The translations under genes and the position numbers were made by a program. A model generated the notes under the pieces. That model had not been told where the DNA came from, searched no databases, and saw nothing but the letters and a program-made list of their open reading frames with translations. 38,142 bases of DNA, taken from Rhodospirillales bacterium. Lineage in GTDB: Bacteria > Pseudomonadota > Alphaproteobacteria > Acetobacterales > Acetobacteraceae. The first letter of the stretch is position 1; the number at the start of each line of letters is the position of its first letter. Shown one piece after another: positions 27,077 through 35,188 of the stretch. The stretch covers positions 1 through 38,142 of the forward strand of contig JAFKLG010000104.1 of the NCBI GenBank assembly GCA_017304945.1. The letters are read 5' to 3'.

Positions 27077-27397
27077 TCAGGCCGGTTCGATCACCACGGC
27101 GGTGCCATAGGCCACGATCTCGCTCATCGTCTGGCCGATCTCGGACGAGTCGAAGCGCATCATGATCACGGCGTTCGCGCCCATTTCCGTCGCGTTCGCG
27201 ATCAGGCGCTCGATCGCGTGGCCGCGCGCTTCCTCCAGCAATTGCGTGTATTCGTGGATCTCACCGCCGACGATGCTGCGCAGGCCGGCCATGACGTTGC
27301 CGCCGATCCCGCGGCTGCGCACCACGACGCCGAAGCACTGGCCGAGCGTCTGGCGCACCCGATGGCCTGCCACCGTCTCCGTCGTCGCGACCAGCAT
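27077..27397 (-). CDS. YbjQ/UPF0145 family protein
   Basis: This small cytosolic protein of 106 residues belongs to the YbjQ (UPF0145, putative heavy-metal-binding) family, whose structural members form ring-like pentamers; the cellular role is unclear. Family features are the opening strand MLVATTETVAGHRV, LGQCFGVVVRSRGIGGNVMAGLRSIVGGEI, the long helix EEARGHAIERLIANATEMGANAVI and the final strand EIVAYGTAVVIEP. A strong AAGGAGG ribosome site precedes the ATG at 27397. It is convergent with the ABC-F gene (21-nt gap) and is followed by the DHA2 exporter gene on the other side. Confidence 0.92.
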   Translation of the reverse strand: MLVATTETVAGHRVRQTLGQCFGVVVRSRGIGGNVMAGLRSIVGGEIHEYTQLLEEARGHAIERLIANATEMGANAVIMMRFDSSEIGQTMSEIVAYGTAVVIEPA

Positions 27398-27442
27398 TGC
27401 CGCCTCCTTGCGATGGTGCGGCGCAGGCTAACACGTTTCGGC

Positions 27443-28954
27443 TTAGATTCGGCGGACCGGCAGCCACCAGGCGAACAGCATGCCGGTGACGGTGAAGCAG
27501 GACACGGTGAGGAACGCCCCGCGGAACGCGTCCGCGATCTCCGCCTGCACGAGCAGCCGGCGGGCATCGGGCAGGCTGGCGAGCACGCGCGGGCCGGCCT
27601 CCACCAGTTCCGCGAACAGGGCGGCGGTCGTCGGATCCTGCGCGGCGAGCAGTGCGAACAGCACGGCCCCCACCAGCGCGGTGCCGAATGCCGCGCCGAC
27701 CGATCGGGCGAACTGGACCGATGCGGCCGCGGCGCCCAGGAATTTTGGTCCTGCGACGGTCTGCACCGTCATCTGCACCACCGGCATGGCGCCCCCGGTG
27801 CAGAAGGACGCGACCCCCAGCATCACCGTCAGTTGGTTGGTCGGGATATGAGGCGCGAACAGGCCGAGGCCGATCAGCGTCGTGGCGGAGATCGCAAGCC
27901 CGATCGAGGGAATGATCGCGGTGTGCCCGGTGCGCGCGATGGTCCGTCCGGTGAGGAAGGAGCCGGCGGCAATGCCCACCGTCAACGGCAGCAGCAGGAA
28001 ACCCGAGTGCGCGGGATCGGCACCGCGCACCACCTGCAGGTACATCGGGAGGAAGCTGACCAGCGAGACGGTCTGTCCCGCGACGCAGGCTGCCATCATG
28101 TCGGCACGCCAAATGCCAGGCTGGCGGAACAGGGCGATCGGCAGCAATGGCGCGGGGGCCCGCCGCTCCTGCCGCAGCAGCAGGACCAATGACACGATCG
28201 CCACGGCCAGCAGCAGAACCACGGCCGGCAACACGCCGGGATTGAAGCGCTGCCCCTGTTCCAGCGCCAGCAGCACCGGGGCCACGAACCCGGTGAAGAA
28301 CACCGTGCCCCACACGTCGAACTGCACGCGCCGCCCGCCGCTCGCATGGCTCGGCAGGCGCACCACCAGCAGCACCGCGAGCAATCCGAGCGGCAGGTTC
28401 ACGAGAAACACGGAGCGCCAGCCGAAATGCTGAGTGAGCCAGCCGCCGGCCACGGGCCCGAAGGTTGCCGCGGTGGCGTACATCCCGGAGAGATATCCCT
28501 GGTAGCGCCCGCGCTGGCGGGGCGGCACCGATTCGGCGATCAGCGCCTGCGACAGCGTCATCAACCCGCCACCGCCCAGCCCCTGCAGCACCCGCGCCGC
28601 GGTCAGCATCAGCACGGATCCGGCCAGCGCGCACAGCAGCGAGGCGCCGATGAACACCGCGAGCGCCACGAACATCATGCGCTTGCGCCCGATCGCATCG
28701 CCGAGCCGGCCATAGACCGGGGCGGCGATCGTGGTCGCGATCAGGTAGGAGACGACGACCCAGGAGATCCGCTCAACATCGCCCAGCGATCCGGCGATGG
28801 CCGGCAGCGCGGTGGCCACGATGGTCTGGTCCAGCGCGGCCAGGAACATCGGCAGCATGATCGAGGGAAACACCGCGAGGAATAGGGCGCGTCCCTCGGG
28901 CGCGGCGGCTCCGACGCTGTCGGCCGGCTGGGAGGAGGTCGGGAGGACGGACAT
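27443..28954 (-). CDS. MFS drug exporter, DHA2 (EmrB/QacA) type
   Basis: This 503-residue inner-membrane proton antiporter has the 14-helix pattern of the DHA2 family. TM1 carries the DQTIVATALP signature (motif D1), the TM2-3 loop motif A is GRLGDAIGRKRM, the TM4 region is RVLQGLGGGGLMTLSQALI, and TM5 motif C is GPVAGGWLTQHFGWRSVF. These are diagnostic of EmrB/QacA-type multidrug transporters. The ATG at 28954 has only a weak AGG-type site. No adaptor (EmrA) gene or regulator is adjacent, so it may act alone. Substrates are unknown. Confidence 0.93.
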   Translation of the reverse strand: MSVLPTSSQPADSVGAAAPEGRALFLAVFPSIMLPMFLAALDQTIVATALPAIAGSLGDVERISWVVVSYLIATTIAAPVYGRLGDAIGRKRMMFVALAVFIGASLLCALAGSVLMLTAARVLQGLGGGGLMTLSQALIAESVPPRQRGRYQGYLSGMYATAATFGPVAGGWLTQHFGWRSVFLVNLPLGLLAVLLVVRLPSHASGGRRVQFDVWGTVFFTGFVAPVLLALEQGQRFNPGVLPAVVLLLAVAIVSLVLLLRQERRAPAPLLPIALFRQPGIWRADMMAACVAGQTVSLVSFLPMYLQVVRGADPAHSGFLLLPLTVGIAAGSFLTGRTIARTGHTAIIPSIGLAISATTLIGLGLFAPHIPTNQLTVMLGVASFCTGGAMPVVQMTVQTVAGPKFLGAAAASVQFARSVGAAFGTALVGAVLFALLAAQDPTTAALFAELVEAGPRVLASLPDARRLLVQAEIADAFRGAFLTVSCFTVTGMLFAWWLPVRRI

Positions 28955-29061
28955 CGCGGCAGCCTAAAGCGGAGCCGCCGGAGACGCACGCCAGGGCGGG
29001 ATGCCCGTCGCGTCAGGCAGGTGGGCGGACCCGGCTTGTGCCGGCTCCAGCCCGCCGACGC

Positions 29062-29562
29062 TCACGCGAGCCAGACCCAGATCGCTGCGGCCAGGGCCGC
29101 CAGGTTCGCCCCGGCGGTCGCCGCCATGCCCGGCGCGCGGAACAACGGCGCGCGCAGGTAGCCGGCCCAGAACGCCAGCCGCGCCAGCGCGAACACGATC
29201 CCCAGCGCCACGATCGCCGGCATGTCGCCCGGCAGGCTGTGCGCGGCGAAGGCCAGCAAGGCGGGGACGAAGACGGCGAGCTGCTCGACCGTGTTGCTGA
29301 TCACGCGCTGATTGACCAGCAGGAACCGGGTCTCCCGCCCCGCCGTCGGGTCGATCACGACGGACGAGAACCGTGCCGCCATCTGCGCCAGGATCATCGC
29401 CGCCAGCACCGTCACGGCCGGCAGCAGGGCGGCGATCCCGATGGCGAGGCGCTGGTAGGGCGTTCCGGTCGGCGCCGGCAGCAGCACGGCGGTGAGCAGG
29501 CGCCAGACGAGCAAGGCGGCAATCAGGCCGATGGTTGCCAGCAGGACGGATTTGCGTCGCAT
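29062..29562 (-). CDS. MAPEG family membrane protein
   Basis: This small integral membrane protein has 166 residues and about four hydrophobic helices. It belongs to the MAPEG family (membrane-associated proteins in eicosanoid and glutathione metabolism); bacterial members include glutathione-transferase-like proteins of uncertain role. The conserved NQRVISNTVEQLAVFVPALL segment, with the NxxE pattern near helix 2, is the main evidence, along with ALARLAFWAGYL further on. The ATG at 29562 follows the accA stop by one base (TGAGATG), so the two are coupled. Confidence 0.85.
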   Translation of the reverse strand: MRRKSVLLATIGLIAALLVWRLLTAVLLPAPTGTPYQRLAIGIAALLPAVTVLAAMILAQMAARFSSVVIDPTAGRETRFLLVNQRVISNTVEQLAVFVPALLAFAAHSLPGDMPAIVALGIVFALARLAFWAGYLRAPLFRAPGMAATAGANLAALAAAIWVWLA

Positions 29563-29563
29563 C

Positions 29564-30520
29564 TCAGATCGCGACGTCGCGGCCCATTTCGAGGTACTTG
29601 TCCCGTCGTCGCGCCCGCAATGTCGCGCCGTCCAGGCCCAGCAGCGGCGTCAACGCGGCGTGCACCGCCTCCCCCACCGCCGCGACGGTCGCCGCGGAGT
29701 CGCGCTGCGCCCCGCCCAGCGGTTCGGGGATCACGGTGTCGATCAGGCGCAGCCGCTTGAGGTCGTCGGCGGTGAGGCGCAGCGCCTCGGCCGCCGTCGC
29801 CGCCTGCGCGGCATCGCGCCACAGGATGGAGGCGCAGCCTTCCGGCGAGATTACCGAGTAGATCGCGTGCTCCAGCATCAGCACCTGGTCGCCGGCGGCG
29901 AGCGCGATGGCGCCGCCCGAACCGCCCTCGCCGATGATGGTCGCGATCAGCGGGACCGGAGCTTCGAGACAGGCCTCGATCGCCCGCGCGATGGCCTCCG
30001 CTTGGCCGCGCGCCTCGGCCTCGATGCCCGGGAACGCGCCGGACGTGTCCACGAAGCTCAGGATCGGCAGGCCGAACCGGCCCGCCAGCTCGATCAGGCG
30101 GCGCGCCTTGCGGTAGCCCTCCGGCCGCGCGCTGCCGAAATTGTGCTTCACGCGGCTCTCGGTGTCGTGGCCCTTCTCGGTCCCCAGCACGACGACCGAC
30201 CGGCCGCGAAACCGGCCCAGCCCGCCGATCACGGCGGCGTCGTCGGCGAAGGCACGATCGCCCGCGAGCGGGGTGTAGTCGGTGATCAGGCCGCTCACGT
30301 AGTCGGTCGCCTTCGGCCGGTCGGGGTGCCGCGCGACCAGGGTCTTCTGCCAGGGCGTGAGCTTGGCGTAGGTGGCGCGGAGCTGCTTGTCGGCCACCGC
30401 GGTGAGGCGCGCCACCTCGTCGGCGATGTTGATGCCGCCGGGCTCCGACATGCGCCGGAGCTCCTCGATCTTGCCTTCGAGTTCGGCGATGGGCTTTTCG
30501 AAGTCGAGGTAGTGGCGCAT
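29564..30520 (-). CDS. accA: Acetyl-CoA carboxylase carboxyltransferase subunit alpha
   Basis: AccA with AccD transfers the carboxyl group from biotin on AccB to acetyl-CoA, giving malonyl-CoA for fatty-acid synthesis. The 318-residue length is standard. The N-terminus (MRHYLDFEKPIAELEGKIEEL) forms the usual helical segment. The crotonase-like carboxyltransferase core has KGHDTESRVKHNFGSARPEGYRKA, FVDTSGAFPGIEAEARGQAEAIA and GEGGSGGAIALAAGDQVLMLEHAIYSVISPEGCASILW, the CoA-binding and oxyanion-hole segments. It precedes the MAPEG gene with one base between stop and start. The 74-nt gap to the TetR gene has no clear structure, and I see no strong ribosome site before the ATG at 30520. Confidence 0.96.
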   Translation of the reverse strand: MRHYLDFEKPIAELEGKIEELRRMSEPGGINIADEVARLTAVADKQLRATYAKLTPWQKTLVARHPDRPKATDYVSGLITDYTPLAGDRAFADDAAVIGGLGRFRGRSVVVLGTEKGHDTESRVKHNFGSARPEGYRKARRLIELAGRFGLPILSFVDTSGAFPGIEAEARGQAEAIARAIEACLEAPVPLIATIIGEGGSGGAIALAAGDQVLMLEHAIYSVISPEGCASILWRDAAQAATAAEALRLTADDLKRLRLIDTVIPEPLGGAQRDSAATVAAVGEAVHAALTPLLGLDGATLRARRRDKYLEMGRDVAI

Positions 30521-30594
30521 GGGGCCGGGCGTTTAGCACACCCGGGCCAGAAGGAAAGGCTGGGGCGCCGCGCCGGCCGCCGCGCGCGGCGTTT

Positions 30595-31170
30595 TCAGGT
30601 GCCCTCGAGAACCGCCTCGCGCGCCGCCTGCAGCGTCGCCGCCGCCTCCGCCGGATCATCGGCCAGCCGTGCCAGCACGACCGCCCCCACCATGGTGGCC
30701 AGCGCCGCCCGCGCGCGATCGCGGTCCGGCGTACCGTCCGCCTGCGGGGGAAGCAGGGATTCCAGCACGTCCGTCATCCGTCGCACCGAGTCGCACAGCG
30801 GCGCGCGATGTTCGGGACGGCGCGCCACCTCGGGACCGATCGTCGCCAGCACGCAGCCACGCTCCGCCTGCGCGACATGCGCCGGGTCGAGATAGCCGCC
30901 CACCACCGCGTCCAGCGCCGCACGCCCGTCCCCGCTCCCCGCCGCGGCTTCCCAGCGGGCAGCCGATCGCGCGAGTGCGGCGGCGGCGACCTCCCCCACC
31001 AGCGCCTCCTTGGAGGCGAAATGCCCGTAGAACCCGCCATGGGTCAGCCCCGCCGCACGCATCACGGCATCGACCCCGACCGCGTCGATCCCGTGCTGGC
31101 GGAACAGGCGTGCCGCGGCCTCGACGATGCGGTCGTGAGTTTCGGCCTTCTGCGCGGCCGTCGTTCGCAT
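30595..31170 (-). CDS. TetR/AcrR family transcriptional regulator
   Basis: This is a predicted dimeric DNA-binding repressor of 191 residues. The N-terminal helix-turn-helix is clear: RIVEAAARLFRQHGIDAVGVD followed by AVMRAAGLTHGGFYGHFASKEALV, with the GGFYGHFxSKE recognition end. The C-terminal ligand domain contains ERGCVLATIGPEVARRPEH. I chose ATG at 31170 (MRTTAAQKAETHDR) because the longer frame to 31203 would place the start inside an operator palindrome and upstream of a likely transcript start. It is divergent from an MFS transporter gene, and two matching palindromes occupy the 98-nt gap, so it very likely regulates itself and that transporter. Confidence 0.92.
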   Translation of the reverse strand: MRTTAAQKAETHDRIVEAAARLFRQHGIDAVGVDAVMRAAGLTHGGFYGHFASKEALVGEVAAAALARSAARWEAAAGSGDGRAALDAVVGGYLDPAHVAQAERGCVLATIGPEVARRPEHRAPLCDSVRRMTDVLESLLPPQADGTPDRDRARAALATMVGAVVLARLADDPAEAAATLQAAREAVLEGT

Positions 31171-31189
31171 GTGCACATTCCCAAAACGC

Positions 31190-31203
31190 ATGACGCTCGT
31201 CAT
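31190..31203. promoter_or_regulatory. Operator 1 for the TetR-family regulator
   Basis: ATGACGCTCGTCAT consists of half-sites ATGACG and CGTCAT around two central bases. It is the reverse complement of operator 2 at 31225-31238; centres are 35 bp apart. It falls in the likely 5' leader of the tetR transcript. Two copies in a regulator/target gap strongly suggest binding sites for the adjacent TetR protein. Confidence 0.75.
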
Positions 31204-31219
31204 GCAAATCGCTTGCCCG

Positions 31220-31249
31220 ATTGTATGACGAGCGTCATCCTCTCCGCAA
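31220..31249 (-). promoter_or_regulatory. Candidate promoter for the tetR gene
   Basis: Read on the minus strand, TTGCGG (31249-31244) and TACAAT (31225-31220) are separated by 18 nt. The spacer contains operator 2, so repressor binding would block RNA polymerase. A weaker plus-strand candidate, TTGCCC (31213-31218) with CATCCT (31236-31241), also brackets this operator. Confidence 0.5.
31225..31238. promoter_or_regulatory. Operator 2 for the TetR-family regulator
   Basis: ATGACGAGCGTCAT has the same ATGACG/CGTCAT half-sites as operator 1. It sits inside the likely tetR promoter spacer and upstream of the divergent MFS gene, fitting control of both directions. Confidence 0.75.
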
Positions 31250-31268
31250 GAACTCGAGGAGTCTCGGC

Positions 31269-32546
31269 ATGCTCGTCGCCGCTCGCCTGGCCCGTTCGCT
31301 GTCCGGTCGCGTTCACTATGGCTGGGTCGTGGTGGGGGTGATGTTCACCGTCACGCTGATCGGGGTCGGCGTCCGCGCCGCTCCCTCCGTGCTGCTGGTC
31401 CCGCTGCAGCACGATTTCGGCTGGAGCGCCGATACGATCTCCGGCGCCGTTTCGCTCAACATCCTGCTGCTCGGCCTGATGGGCCCGTTCATGACCGCGG
31501 TGATGCAGCGGTTCGGCATCAAGCGGACCATCCTGGGCGCCCTCGCCCTGCTGCTGCTGGGCTCCCTCGGCAGCGCCTTCGTGACGCAGGTGTGGCAGCT
31601 CTATCTGACCTGGGGCCTGCTGATCGGCCTCGGCGCCAGCGCGACCGGCTTCGGCGGCGCGGCCCTGGTCGCGAATCGCTGGTTCGTAGAGCGCCGCGGC
31701 TTCGTCATCGGCCTCCTGACGGCGAGCAACGCCTCGGGCCAGCTCGTCTTCCTGCCCTTCCTCGCCGCGCTGTCCGGCGCCTTCGGCTGGGTCAGCGTGC
31801 CGCTCGCCGTCGCCCTCACCCTGCTCGCGCTGATCCCGGTGGTCGCGCTGTTTCTGGTCGAGCGGCCCGGTGCGGTCGGGCTGAGCTCCTACGGCGCCGA
31901 GGGCGAGGTGCCGCCGCCGCCGACCACGGGCAATCCGTTCGTCAACGCCGTTCGCGGCCTCGGTCAGGGAATCCGTTCGGGGGATTTCTGGCTGCTGGCC
32001 GGCACGTTCGCCGTGTGCGGGTTCTCGACCTACGGCCTGGTCGGCACGCACATGATCGCCTACTGCATGGATCACGGCATCTCGGAAGTGGCCGCCGCCG
32101 GCGTGCTCGCCTCGCTGGGCGTGTTCGACCTGTTCGGGACGATCGGGTCCGGCTGGCTGTCGGACCGCTACAACCCACGGATCCTGCTGTTCTGGTACTA
32201 CGGGCTGCGCGGCCTGGCGCTGCTCGCGCTGCCCTTCACCGGCTTCGATCCGCTCAGCCTCGGGATCTTCGCGGTGTTCTACGGCCTCGACTGGGTGGCG
32301 ACCGTGCCGCCCACGGTGATGCTCACCACCGAGGTGTTCGGCCGCAAGGACGCGCCCGTCATCGTCTCCTGGGTGTTCTGCGCCCACCAGCTCGGCGGCG
32401 CCCTCGCGGCCATCGTCGCGGGCGCGATCCGCACCCAGACCGGCAGCTACATGATCGCGTTCCTGGCGAGCGGCGCCGCCTGCATCATGGCTTCGCTGCT
32501 GGTGCTGCGGATCGCCCGCCGTCCGGCCCTGGTGGCGGCGGAATAG
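31269..32546 (+). CDS. MFS transporter (monocarboxylate/OFA-like), divergent from tetR
   Basis: This 425-residue protein has the 12-helix pattern of a major facilitator. The opening VHYGWVVVGVMFTVTLIGVG, then APSVLLVPLQHDFGWSADTIS and ANRWFVERRGFVIGLLTASNASGQL are typical of the MCT/oxalate-formate-antiporter-like group, which carries small acids. This makes an organic-acid substrate possible; a link to the oxalate genes 18 kb away is only a guess. ATG at 31269 follows an ACTCGAGGAG ribosome site; an in-frame TTG at 31221 lies in the operator region and is less likely. Probably repressed by the adjacent TetR protein. Its last 62 nt overlap the convergent marR gene. Confidence 0.9.
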   Translation: MLVAARLARSLSGRVHYGWVVVGVMFTVTLIGVGVRAAPSVLLVPLQHDFGWSADTISGAVSLNILLLGLMGPFMTAVMQRFGIKRTILGALALLLLGSLGSAFVTQVWQLYLTWGLLIGLGASATGFGGAALVANRWFVERRGFVIGLLTASNASGQLVFLPFLAALSGAFGWVSVPLAVALTLLALIPVVALFLVERPGAVGLSSYGAEGEVPPPPTTGNPFVNAVRGLGQGIRSGDFWLLAGTFAVCGFSTYGLVGTHMIAYCMDHGISEVAAAGVLASLGVFDLFGTIGSGWLSDRYNPRILLFWYYGLRGLALLALPFTGFDPLSLGIFAVFYGLDWVATVPPTVMLTTEVFGRKDAPVIVSWVFCAHQLGGALAAIVAGAIRTQTGSYMIAFLASGAACIMASLLVLRIARRPALVAAE

Positions 32547-32979
32547 CCGCCGCGAGCTCGCCCAGCAGCGCCCGCAAGCTCGCCATCTTCGCCGCGCCGA
32601 TCCGCGCGGCGAGCCGTGCTTCCGCGGCGGCGCTGAGGGCGATCAGCGCCTCCCACACCGCCTCCCCGCGCGCCGTCAGCCGCACCCGCTTGGCGCGGCG
32701 GTCATCCGGATCCGCCGTCACGGTCACGTAGCCGGCGCCCGCCAGCGCTTCGACCAGGTAGGCCATGCTCTGCTTGGTCATGCCCGCCCGCTCCGCCATG
32801 TCGGAGACGCGCGCGCCCTGCGGCGTGATGGTGCGGAACACCGCGCTGTGCGCCTCGCGGATGTCCGGGAAGCCGCGTGCCGCCAGGCCGCCATAGACCA
32901 CTCTCTGGAGATGCCCGTAGGGCAGGCGCAGCAACGCGCCCAGCGTGCCACGTTCCTCGGCGATGTTGCGTCCGGTCAT
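32485..32979 (-). CDS. MarR family transcriptional regulator
   Basis: This 164-residue protein has the winged helix-turn-helix of MarR repressors: RVSDMAERAGMTKQSMAYLVEALAGAGYV as recognition helices and DPDDRRAKRVRLTARGEAV as the wing, whose DxRxxR pattern is diagnostic. The C-terminus is a proline- and alanine-rich tail that extends over the end of the convergent MFS gene (62-nt overlap). The ATG at 32979 is followed upstream by a 71-nt divergent gap containing two palindromes with shared half-sites, then the SnoaL-like gene, which is the probable target along with marR itself. The inducing ligand is unknown. Confidence 0.92.
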   Translation of the reverse strand: MTGRNIAEERGTLGALLRLPYGHLQRVVYGGLAARGFPDIREAHSAVFRTITPQGARVSDMAERAGMTKQSMAYLVEALAGAGYVTVTADPDDRRAKRVRLTARGEAVWEALIALSAAAEARLAARIGAAKMASLRALLGELAAAIPPPPGPDGGRSAAPAAKP

Positions 32980-32988
32980 GCGCGCAGC

Positions 32989-33019
32989 TTGACAGATAGT
33001 CAGATGATCTGTCCATATT
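32989..33019 (+). promoter_or_regulatory. Candidate promoter for the SnoaL-like gene
   Basis: TTGACA at 32989-32994 is a perfect -35 consensus. CATATT at 33014-33019 matches four of six -10 bases with a slightly long 19-nt spacer. The spacer holds MarR operator 1, so repression would be direct. Confidence 0.5.
32999..33013. promoter_or_regulatory. MarR operator 1
   Basis: GTCAGATGATCTGTC matches operator 2 at 13 of 15 positions and lies 23 bp from it centre to centre, on about the same face of the helix. A further GACAGAT half-site sits at 32991-32997. It lies between the -35 and -10 of the SnoaL-like gene. Confidence 0.7.
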
Positions 33020-33021
33020 CC

Positions 33022-33036
33022 GACAGATAATCTGTC
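33022..33036. promoter_or_regulatory. MarR operator 2
   Basis: GACAGATAATCTGTC is a perfect palindrome around one central base. It lies between the likely -10 and the ribosome site (AGGAG) of the SnoaL-like gene. Its length and position are typical of MarR-family operators. Confidence 0.75.
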
Positions 33037-33050
33037 TTTCAGGAGCCGTC

Positions 33051-33476
33051 ATGCACAGCGCCACCACCGCTGATCCCATCGCCACCAACCTCGCCGTGGT
33101 GGACGAGCACATCAGGGGCGAGGCGCGCGATCCCGCCTCGGTCATGGCGCTCTACACCGACGACATCGTGCTGGAGATGCCGACTCGCGGCCTGCGCCTG
33201 GTCGGCAAGGCGGCGATCGAGGCGAACTACCGGCGCATGTTCGGCGCGATGGCGGAGGTCACGATCACCCAAGGGGAGCGCTTCGCGACCGCCGACCGCG
33301 TGGTGGACGACTGTGTCGTGCGGTTCCGCCTGACCGGGGACGGCATGGCGCATGCGCCACTGCCGGTCGGCAGCCGGGTGGAGCTGCGACTGCTGCATGT
33401 CTTCGCCATGCGCGACGGCCGGATCGCGCGGGAGACCGTGCTGGAAGGCTGGCGCCGCCTGGACGACGAGGAATGA
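33051..33476 (+). CDS. SnoaL-like / nuclear-transport-factor-2 fold protein
   Basis: This 141-residue protein has the cone-shaped alpha+beta NTF2/SnoaL pattern: a helix with VVDEHIRGEARDPASVMALYTDDIVLEMP, then VGKAAIEANYRRMF, and closing strands HVFAMRDGRIARETVLEGWRRL. The fold serves as a polyketide cyclase, hydrolase, isomerase or ligand-binding domain, and the catalytic role here is not assignable. The ATG at 33051 has AGGAG upstream. It is divergent from marR and its promoter region holds two palindromes, so it is probably induced when MarR binds its ligand, which could also be this protein's substrate. An MFS transporter gene follows 80 nt later. Confidence 0.85.
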   Translation: MHSATTADPIATNLAVVDEHIRGEARDPASVMALYTDDIVLEMPTRGLRLVGKAAIEANYRRMFGAMAEVTITQGERFATADRVVDDCVVRFRLTGDGMAHAPLPVGSRVELRLLHVFAMRDGRIARETVLEGWRRLDDEE

Positions 33477-33556
33477 CGATGCGGGGAGGTCGACCGGCGA
33501 CGCACTAGGCCCGGTCGGGAAAGCCTGTAGGCTGGCTCCAGGACAAGAGGCAGCGC

Positions 33557-34864
33557 ATGCAGCACCCCGACCAGCCCTCCGCTGTCAGGCGGGGGGGAAA
33601 CGCCCTGCGCCCTGGAGGCCCCGCTCCGGCCGGGCATGCGCCGGTCGCCGCCGGTTCGGCGGGACAGGCCGCGCTGGAGCCCCCCTCCTCGCTCCGCACC
33701 ATGCCCCTCTGGCCGCTCGGGGCCACCCTCGCCGTGCAGACGCTCGCGACCATGTCGCTGTTCTCGGTGCCGGCGATCGCACCCGCCATCGCGGCGAACC
33801 TGCACGTGCCGGGCACGCTGGTCGGCGTCTTCGTCTCGCTCGTCTACACGGTCGGCATCGCCTCCGCCCTCGTGTCGCCCGGATTCATCCACCGCTACGG
33901 CGCCACCCGCATCACCCAGGTCGCGCTGCTCGCCGTGTTCGGCCTGCTCGCGATCGGCGCCAGCGGGACGCTGCTCGGGATCGGCCTCGGCGCGATCGTG
34001 CTGGGCCTCGCCTACGGTGCGATCGCGCCGGCCAGCACGCATTTGCTGGTGCCGAACACGCCGCGCCAGGCCTTCAACATGGTCATGTCGCTGCGCCAGA
34101 TCGGTGTGCCCCTGGGGGGCGTGCTGGGGGCGGTCCTCCTCCCCCCGATCACCCTCGCCCTGGGGTGGCGGTGGGCGCTGCTGGTGCAGATTCCGCCGGT
34201 CCTCGCGTTGCTGCTGCTGATGGAACTGCCGCGGCGTCGCTGGGACCATACGCTCGCCACCTCGCACCGGCTGTTCGGCCGCACCCTGCTGCTGCCGTTC
34301 CAGCTCCTGCGGGAGGCCGCGATCAGGCGGCTTTCCGTCGCGAGCTTCGTCTATTCCGGCACCCAGCTCTGCTTCGTCGCCTTCATGACCGTGCACCTGA
34401 CCACCACGATCGGCTTCAACCTGGTGCAGGCCGGACAGGTCCTGGCGACCTACCAGATCTGCGGCGCGGTGAGCCGGCCGATCTGGGGCTGGATCGCCGA
34501 CCGCTGGCTGACGCCGGCCCAGACGCTGGCCGTGCACGGGCTGGGCATGGCGCTGGCCGCGGTGGCCGCGGGCCGGTTCGGACCCACATGGCCGCACCTC
34601 GCGGTGCTGGGCGTAGCGGCGCTCGCGGGCTGCACGGCGGCCGGCTACACCGGCGTCGCCTACGCCGATTTCGCAGCACTCGGCGGCGCGCGGCGCACCG
34701 AGGCGACCGGCCTCGGCACGGCGGTGATGTTCGCCGGCGTCACGCTGATGCCACCGGCGTTCAGCGCACTCGCCACCGGGTGGGGATACCCGGCCGGCTA
34801 CGAAATGCTGGCGGTGCTGTCGCTGATTGGCGCGGTGATGCTGGTGCTGCCCTCCCGGCGATGA
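33557..34864 (+). CDS. MFS transporter
   Basis: This 435-residue protein has about 12 hydrophobic helices. A cytosolic Pro/Ala/Gly-rich N-terminus of nearly 50 residues precedes TM1 (PLWPLGATLAVQTLATM), so Met49 at 33701 is an alternative start, though AGAGG precedes the ATG at 33557. NTPRQAFNMVMSLRQIGVPLGGVLGA is the TM4-5 segment and ISRPIWGWIADRWL-like sequence (AVSRPIWGWIADRW) is the second motif-A region. It resembles cyanate/NarK-like MFS proteins, but the substrate is unknown. It lies 80 nt downstream of the SnoaL-like gene on the same strand, so co-transcription under MarR control is possible. The MITE-like element begins 86 nt after its stop. Confidence 0.88.
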   Translation: MQHPDQPSAVRRGGNALRPGGPAPAGHAPVAAGSAGQAALEPPSSLRTMPLWPLGATLAVQTLATMSLFSVPAIAPAIAANLHVPGTLVGVFVSLVYTVGIASALVSPGFIHRYGATRITQVALLAVFGLLAIGASGTLLGIGLGAIVLGLAYGAIAPASTHLLVPNTPRQAFNMVMSLRQIGVPLGGVLGAVLLPPITLALGWRWALLVQIPPVLALLLLMELPRRRWDHTLATSHRLFGRTLLLPFQLLREAAIRRLSVASFVYSGTQLCFVAFMTVHLTTTIGFNLVQAGQVLATYQICGAVSRPIWGWIADRWLTPAQTLAVHGLGMALAAVAAGRFGPTWPHLAVLGVAALAGCTAAGYTGVAYADFAALGGARRTEATGLGTAVMFAGVTLMPPAFSALATGWGYPAGYEMLAVLSLIGAVMLVLPSRR

Positions 34865-34950
34865 GGAGGAGGGAGTGGTCTCGAGGCTCGCTTCTCGCAG
34901 CTGGGTGGGTTCGAGGGTGCGCCCCGCGGTTTGGTCCGTGCTGCCGCCTC

Positions 34951-35001
34951 AGCTTTGATTCAGCACAGAGTTTGAAGACGAGTGAGAGAGGACACAGAGG
35001 G
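34951..35001 (+). repeat. Left terminal inverted repeat of the MITE-like element
   Basis: It begins AGCTTTGATTCAGCACAGAG and ends CACAGAGGG. It matches the reverse complement of 35189-35239 at 50 of 51 positions; the mismatch is A at 34992 against C. Confidence 0.9.
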
Positions 35002-35188
35002 GCTGGACGGTTTGCACGGCAGGAGACTCCGGGCGACGGTCCGAGCGGCGCGAAGCGCCTGATTGATTGCTGAAACCGAGCGGCCCGTCGCCATGTGCCA
35101 CCCCCCGATCGAAGAGCACTCTTTGGAACTCTGACCTTCAACTGCGATGATTTCGGTGATGACGCGCTGTGTTTGCCGAGGTCCGGCT

